Source: Saccopteryx bilineata (lineage: Eukaryota > Chordata > Mammalia > Chiroptera > Emballonuridae). Taken from it: DNA of 64,000 bases. Each line of letters starts with the position of its first letter. The first letter of the stretch is position 1. Shown piece after piece: positions 57,988-64,000 of the stretch. The stretch covers positions 170,870,296 through 170,934,295 of the forward strand of contig NC_089492.1 of assembly GCF_036850765.1 (NCBI RefSeq), given 5' to 3'. The translations under genes were made by a program, and so were the position numbers. Below the pieces are notes generated by a model, which was not told where the DNA came from, ran no database searches, and was given only the letters and a program-made list of their open reading frames with translations.

Positions 57988-59518
57988 AAAAAGAGGGTCA
58001 AATATCACCAAAGCACACATATTTCTTAATGACTACATACCTCCTCTAGTAATCTCAAGCTTTGAAAATGTCATGTTTGTTTTGAGAAACAGAAAACTAA
58101 GCATGAACCTTTTTTGTTTATAAATACCAATAATTTTCATACAATTTTTTGACTAAACCTCAATTTCTATATATATGCAATGGTTTTGTGAGGAGGAACT
58201 ACATCATTTGAGTTATAATGTGTGGTACATCCAAGCAACAATCGTCCTTGTTCAAAAGAATTTGGTCTTAAATTGTCATTCCTAGTTTTTCCATGCTTTC
58301 ACTTCCCCTTAATATAATTTGATGAGATTAACAAAATTACAATTTTATATATAAAACAAAATGACTAGCTGAGATAAATGAAATCCATATTACATATAAC
58401 TTGGACTATCCTTTGGTTTTAATTTATGTTTTTCCCTGAAAACTGACTTCAGAATCACTGTTGGATTCTTGTACTTGATATAATCAACCAGTAACATGCA
58501 GACAAATCTAAACTACTCCCCCCAAAATGTTAGTTTTTTTCTCTTTTCCCTCAAAGACTTATGTGTAGCTACCTTCTCTATAATTCTCATTAGTAGAAGT
58601 ACATTGAGTCTTTTGTTGAGTATTCAAGCATTATAAGTATAGATTTATTATTTTTTCTTAATCTCTAGGCACTCAACTTTGCTGTGCCTACAACGTGGAT
58701 AATAACATGTGCCTTATTATGCTCCTGAGAAATGCAAGAAGAGTTCACTGAGAATGTCAAGAAAGCTCTCCAAGATCCTTAGAAGGAAGAACATCATGTG
58801 ACTGCACTGTATCATTATAGTAAAAATAAAATCATTCCCAATCCCATAGCTCATAAAGGTTTTTCACACATTGCTAGTGCAATAAAATTATAGATTCAGT
58901 GAAGTTGAAAAAATTTCAAGAAGTTATATGGTCCATTCCCTGCTTCGGGAAAGACCACAGTTCTTCTATTCCATATGACTTCCTCATCTTTTTAAGACAT
59001 CTAAAAACAAACATTCCAAAAGTTGACTTGATCATTTGTTTCTACTGCTTATGTTTCTCACCACACAAGAATGTTATTTAAATCTACTTTTTAGGAAATA
59101 TAATAGAACTTAATTGAAGGAAATATGATTTAAGATACAGACTAGAATTTCTTAATAATAATCATTGATCTCAACTACTTTTACACAGCCAAAGTACTGG
59201 ATATAAGAGAAAGAGCACAAATGGAATTTAACCCTGAAATCATGTTGATGTCTTGATTATAAATCTTTTATTTAAAATATTTTCTTAATATTTAAAAAAA
59301 AATATTTGCTATTCAAAGTTGCAAAAGACGTCCAGGACAAGGCCTGTTGTAAGGGTAGATATCTATGAAAATATCTCCTCTATCCTACTTTAAGTTGTAT
59401 CTATATTTATTATATAAATCAGAGACTAATAATAAGAATCTAAAAAGAAGTCATATTTGAAATTGAGCTAAGAGTTATGAACAAATACTTGAAAGAAACT
59501 ATTAGGATTATAGTATAG
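57988..59518. other. Unassigned AT-rich sequence
   Basis: No gene, RNA or clear repeat that I can support. Confidence 0.5.
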
Positions 59519-59526
59519 TCATACAT

Positions 59527-59926
59527 ACATACATATTTATTTATTTATTTATTTATTTATTTATATTTTTCTGAAGCTGGAAATGGGGAGGCAGTCAGAC
59601 AGACTCTTGCATGCACCCGACCAGGATCCACCCGGCATGCTCACCAGGGGGCGATGCTCTGCCCATCTGGGGCGTTGCTCTGCCGCAATCAGAGCCATTC
59701 TAGCGCCTGAGGCAGAGGTCACAGAGCCATCCTCAGTGCCCTGGCAAACTTTGCTCCAATGGAGCCTTGGCTGTAGGAGGGGAAGAGAGAGACAGAGAGG
59801 AAGGAGAGGGGGAGGGGTGTAGAAGCAGATGGCACTTCTCCTGTGTGCCCTGGCCAGGAATCGAACCCAGGACTCCTGCATGCCAGACCGACACTCTACC
59901 ACTGAGGCAACCGGCCAGGGCCTTAA
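59527..59926 (-). mobile_element. tRNA-derived SINE type I, reverse
   Basis: Starts in a (TTTA)n run, contains the reversed type I body and ends with the reversed head CCGGCCAGGGCC. TCATACAT before (59519-59526) and after (59927-59934) is an 8-bp or longer TSD. Confidence 0.92.
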
Positions 59927-59934
59927 TCATACAT

Positions 59935-62339
59935 TTTTATACAAAGCTCCCTAGTCCACTTTCTACTGTAGCTTGAGATTCAGAATAATATATACACTGA
60001 TCAATTGTATTTATTTATGAACAGGATATGTAATGCTACAGTTTAACTTATAGGTATACATTATCTCAGGTGATATACATCTGAAAAATCATATAACTTG
60101 TCATATTTTATATTGATAATTTTTTATTAAAGCTGGAATATCTACATAATTTGAAGAGAAATCAGAGTGTTATTATTTTCTCAAAGAAAACTAGAGTTAT
60201 TCAGTAGTTAAGGAACTCATTTGAACATTTTTTTGAGAAATAGATAATGACCTTCTTCCTTTTTTCAGATGTTTGCTGTGTACCTGCATTATGTATTGTA
60301 TGACAAGTTGGCTTGGATCTGGTTTCTTCTCTATCACCTCTATTTCTTTTTTGCCAGTTTCATAATACCTCTGAACTCCATTTACTCTTGAACCTGTTAG
60401 GTTTGAGAAATACATAATTTAAGCAAAAAGAGATGTCAAGTAGACAGTTGCAAAGAACTTCAAAATTTATTAATTCAACAAAAATTATGGATCTTCTTTA
60501 CACTTCAGGCTATCAAAAGCTTGTTACAAAAAATACTATTGTCTTATACTTTTTCATAACAAACTATATTCAAAACTTAGTAATAGCTATTGCTTTAACC
60601 AGTTTAGTATAAAAACTACAGTGCTACAACATAGAAATTTTTCAGAGTTTATTTTAACCAAATATGAACTTAAATGGAAATTTTGATTTCAACTCTTTAT
60701 GTTTTATGTTCAGTGTGGATGTGAGGACATTAATTTAGAGGATCAAGACATTTATTTGATTATTCCCATGCACCCAAATCCTTTAAACAAAACACATATT
60801 GGAGAAAAAAATAGAACAATCAGAAGGAGCAGATCAACAAAAAATGTGTTGTATGTGATTTCTTTTCAATGATTTGCAACTGATTTTTTGCCCAAAAAGA
60901 CATCAAAACTAAAGTCAAGCTTTTTTTCAGGAGCAGTGATTTAAACAAACATGTGATGGAATTTATTTTTAGACATAAAGGTATATAGCTAGAGGTTTTA
61001 TTCCAGATTACTATTAAATAAATGCCCCTCAGGGCCTTGTAAAATATAATATTTGAATTATAAGCAGACATATCCCATTTTCCACATTCTGCAAGCCACT
61101 GAAAATTTCTCATTGCCTAGATTGTGGCAAAGCCAAGTGTCCTCTTTTGTATTTGTCGAGCCCTGTCTCTAATTATGAGTTTGGGGGATCATTAAAAGTC
61201 GGATTTTTTTTTTTTTGTACATAAGAACTGCTTTTGAAGCTCTGTGGCTGATCAAAAACATGTTCTAAAAGGCTTTTCATGTATACATGCCTCATTAAGT
61301 AAAGGTCAAAATTGGACAATGTCTTGTTAATTTCCTTTTGCTAGATAAATCAATATCTGCATCAACATTCATTAAATTTGACAGAGCTAAGAAAGTTAGA
61401 TGTGAAATGTAAATCAATACTTATTCCTGATAGGATTAACTTGCTGTATAGAGAGAATAAAACATCAATTTTTTTATACTTATTGTTCAACCCAATACTC
61501 CACTCTGGCTTTAGGGGAGCTGCTTTTAGCCTGTTTGGTCTTCAGCTCTAATCTGTCTTTGTTTTTTGGTGACTGGAGCTGAATATTATTACCGTTGAAC
61601 AAATTTTACATCTTGTTAATATATATGCAATGCAATATTTCTTTTTATGTTATTGTTTGCAACTTTTTAAGATTAATTCATGCCCGGCTGCCATTACCTA
61701 AAACATCTAAGAATTTTAAAGTTTCAAAATCTATTTTATTTCTATATAAAATTTGCAGATTAAAAAGTTTTATTCCCCCTCACACACCCCATAGTTATCA
61801 GCAGACCTTTACTTTAGGTGACCATGGTGTTCATAATTATAACTATGTGCTATTGCAAGATTTTGAGACACCTTTGGAAATGAGGAATATGAAGTCATGT
61901 GCATTCTAATTGCAGTGTTCTGTGAATTTTGCTACATTTTATTTATTTAAATAGAAAATTCATATATGGCAGCTATCTATCCCCAACTCTAGCATTAAAT
62001 AAAGATCTCTGGGTATGTTACATTTGTCTGGAAGTCAGGAATCACTGCTGTTTCCCTTCAAACAAATTTGGATTTCCAAAGTTATCAATGAGGAACAGAT
62101 GCCAATTAGTACTTTATCCTGCTGTTTCCTTCTTCATCAACTGGTTCTTTGGCCACCTAGGAATATCTCTGTGCTATGGAAAAATCAAAATTCAAACCAA
62201 AGGGTGATGGACTGCAGGGGCTGTATGGACTTGTCAGATTGAAAGAGTTTATCTAGAAAGATTATAACAGAAATGAAGGGAAAGCACCAGGCATGAATGT
62301 TGATGACTGCAGAATTTAGTGCAATCATTCTGAAGATTA
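59935..62339. other. Unassigned AT-rich sequence
   Basis: No supported gene. Open frames 61595-61909, 61929-62207 and 62015-62242 show no known domain and overlap. Nothing else is recognised. Confidence 0.5.
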
Positions 62340-62870
62340 TATTGGTTTCCATCACTTTCCTGCTTTAAAACTTTCAGTAGGTTCCTAGACAATTAAAATA
62401 TAGTGCCTGTTTCTTAATGTGGTCTTCAATGTTCTAGGTAATTTAATGCCATGCCTCCTTCTCAACACTTTTCTCCTAACACTTTATGCATCATTTGCTA
62501 AGTATTTAGTCTTGTTCTATCCTTAAACCATGCCAAGGGCCAGGGATTATGCATTTGCTGTTTCTCCTGTCTGAAACACACTTCCCTTAGACCTTCGTAT
62601 GGTTCTCTCTCATCACTTGGGTCTTGGCTTAAGTTTTACTTCCTCACAGACATCTTTGCTGATCATCAATCATTCTAGAGAAAGCAACCTCCCCACCTTG
62701 GATGTCTTATGCTATTATATGCTATTACTGTTATTTTCTTCACAGCACTTATCACCATCTGAAATGATTCATTTTGTTTATTCACATTTTGTGCCTTCTT
62801 ACTAGATTATAAAGCCTAAGTGTTAGAAATTTTGGAACTAGAACAGAGCTTGGCATAACAAACATTTAAA
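62340..62870 (+). mobile_element. LINE-2 (L2) 3' fragment
   Basis: The order of phrases follows the L2 3' end: 'gctttaaaactttcagtagg', 'tgtggtcttcaatgttctag', 'catgccaagggccagggatt', 'tttgctgtttctcctgtctg', 'catctttgctgatcatcaat', 'cagcacttatcaccatctga', 'actagattataaagcctaag' and 'cagagcttggcataacaaac'. It is diverged, without an open frame, as expected for an ancient element. Confidence 0.87.
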
Positions 62871-63662
62871 TGCATCTTTATTGCTTTATAAATGAAATAA
62901 CAGGACAAAGTCACACCTCCCCCAACCCCATCCAGTGGAGATATGGCTCAAAAGGCAGAGATTCAGATACAGGAGTCTCAAACAGGGAGCCAGAGACCAC
63001 ACTTGGAGTGAAATGGAATTCCACATTTATGTTGACTCTCTGTTAAGAGTCTTATCTAGTTTCCTGCAACAAACTCCTCATCTTGGGAGAAAAATATTCA
63101 AGGACCGGAGGCCACACATGTTTCTTAATTCCAACTTTGTGCTTCCAATTCTTTGTTCTCCTCATAGACTCATCTGATTCCATACTCTGTTGTTCCAGAC
63201 ACTGACAACTCACCTCAGGCTCTCTGAGACCTCCATCTGCCAGTCCATTTTTCAAGACTTCTGCCTCCTGCTGGTTTCTAGATGCCAATGAATATCTTGT
63301 AGCAAGGTCTGCTTCCTTCTACATAACTTCTCCTATGACATTCTCACAAGATACCCCAGGAGATCAATCTAATTTTCAAGGCTACAGGTCAGCCTGCCTT
63401 TGTCCACATGCTTATATAGGGTTTCCCAAATTACACTTGATAGGAAAAAACATCAAAGAAGGAGTTAATTTAGAGATACATTTATGATAAATTTATTGGG
63501 ATTTGTGTATGTGGTGTCTAATCACTTTTATGTACACTACGGTTAACTAGCCATCCTGATAAAGCCACAGGTTTTCTTCCAAGTGAGGTATGTTAAATGG
63601 ATACTTAATACTAACACATTTTACCTTCAGAAGACACTGGTGACACAATCTTGGTCTTGTTT
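62871..63662. other. Unassigned sequence
   Basis: Moderately GC with small overlapping open frames (62935-63177 plus, 63052-63288 minus) and no recognised domain or repeat. Confidence 0.5.
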
Positions 63663-63678
63663 TAAAAATGTGGCTGCT

Positions 63679-63739
63679 TCTCTCTCTCTCTCCCTCTCTC
63701 TCTCTCCTTTCTAAAATGAATAAATAAAATAAAACTAAA
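63679..63739 (+). mobile_element. SINE type II tail-only insertion with 16-bp TSD
   Basis: About 61 bp consisting only of the CT-rich end and the A-rich tail (CTTTCTAAAATGAATAAATA) of a type II SINE. It lies between two copies of TAAAAATGTGGCTGCT (63663-63678 and 63740-63755). The perfect TSD shows a real insertion that lost its entire tRNA-like head during reverse transcription. Confidence 0.9.
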
Positions 63740-63755
63740 TAAAAATGTGGCTGCT

Positions 63756-64000
63756 CCTGTTGTGTATGGTTTTGTGAGTGGTGAGATCCATGTTGTGAAT
63801 GATGGTCTTGACTTGATGATATCATTGTGTGCCTTTTCAATAGCTTTCTGTGGAAGTTCAGAGATATAGGTAACGAGATATAGAGGCTTTTATTAATGTT
63901 CTGTAAAAGTTAATAATTTCTTATAGACTAGTGCCTAAAGTATGAACTAAGAAACCATCAGGGATTGATTTCTTAATAATCTTTGTAAAATCATGTCTGT
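63756..64000. other. Unassigned sequence to window end
   Basis: No feature supported. Confidence 0.5.

Noticed and set aside
61595..62242. Three adjacent open frames of 75-104 codons suggesting exons
   Set aside because: They overlap in different frames, have no known domains and no clear splice-site pattern by eye. Not reported as genes.

Overview
This window is mammalian nuclear DNA, most likely from a bat. The evidence is the density of four tRNA-derived SINE types (heads like GCCCTGGCCGGTTGGCTCAG and GCCTGACCAGGCGGTGGCGC) together with recent-looking hAT DNA transposons. The SINE heads remind me most of horseshoe-bat (Rhinolophus-like, yinpterochiropteran) genomes, but that is recognition, not a search. 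I see no host protein-coding exon, rRNA, tRNA gene, CRISPR array or prokaryotic feature. The window reads as intergenic or deep intronic DNA made of transposable elements of several ages.

Layout. 1-2090: 3' part of a degraded LINE-1. 2132-2314: Tigger-like fragment. 2395-2598: MIR. 3065-11361: an old L1 3'-UTR stub split by a nearly intact full-length L1 (3252-11233). The full-length L1 has a 16-bp perfect target-site duplication (TSD), a CpG-rich 5' UTR with ~64-bp tandem units, ORF1 with one stop, and ORF2 with one frameshift. 11.4-18.1 kb: unique AT-rich sequence with SINEs and a 66-bp hAT palindrome (14568-14633). 18.15-35.3 kb: an old L1 that has collected four SINEs, a second 6.7-kb L1 (23570-30239) and a 2.85-kb autonomous hAT element (31985-34836). 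36635-36982: non-autonomous hAT. 37-39.3 kb: SINEs, one very recent. 39.8-41.6 kb: degraded ERV-L-like pol. 41.6-50.4 kb: mostly unassigned sequence with an (AT)n run and a MIR. 50.4-56.9 kb: ancient L1 debris with later SINE, L1, mariner/Tigger and other repeat insertions. 57.0-64.0 kb: a (TATC)n microsatellite, two SINEs, an L2 fragment and a SINE tail.

How the parts relate. The only protein-coding capacity belongs to mobile elements. L1 ORF1p and ORF2p are the retrotransposition machinery, and the TSDs around the SINEs are what L1-driven insertion leaves. The hAT transposase would act on the terminal inverted repeats of its own element and perhaps on the two short hAT derivatives. All three hAT insertions fit an nnnTAnnn target pattern. 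Nesting gives a relative clock: old L1, then SINEs, second L1 and hAT. The most notable items are the near-complete hAT transposon, the near-intact L1 and the 66-bp palindromic hAT derivative. I found no convincing evidence of a new multi-gene system.
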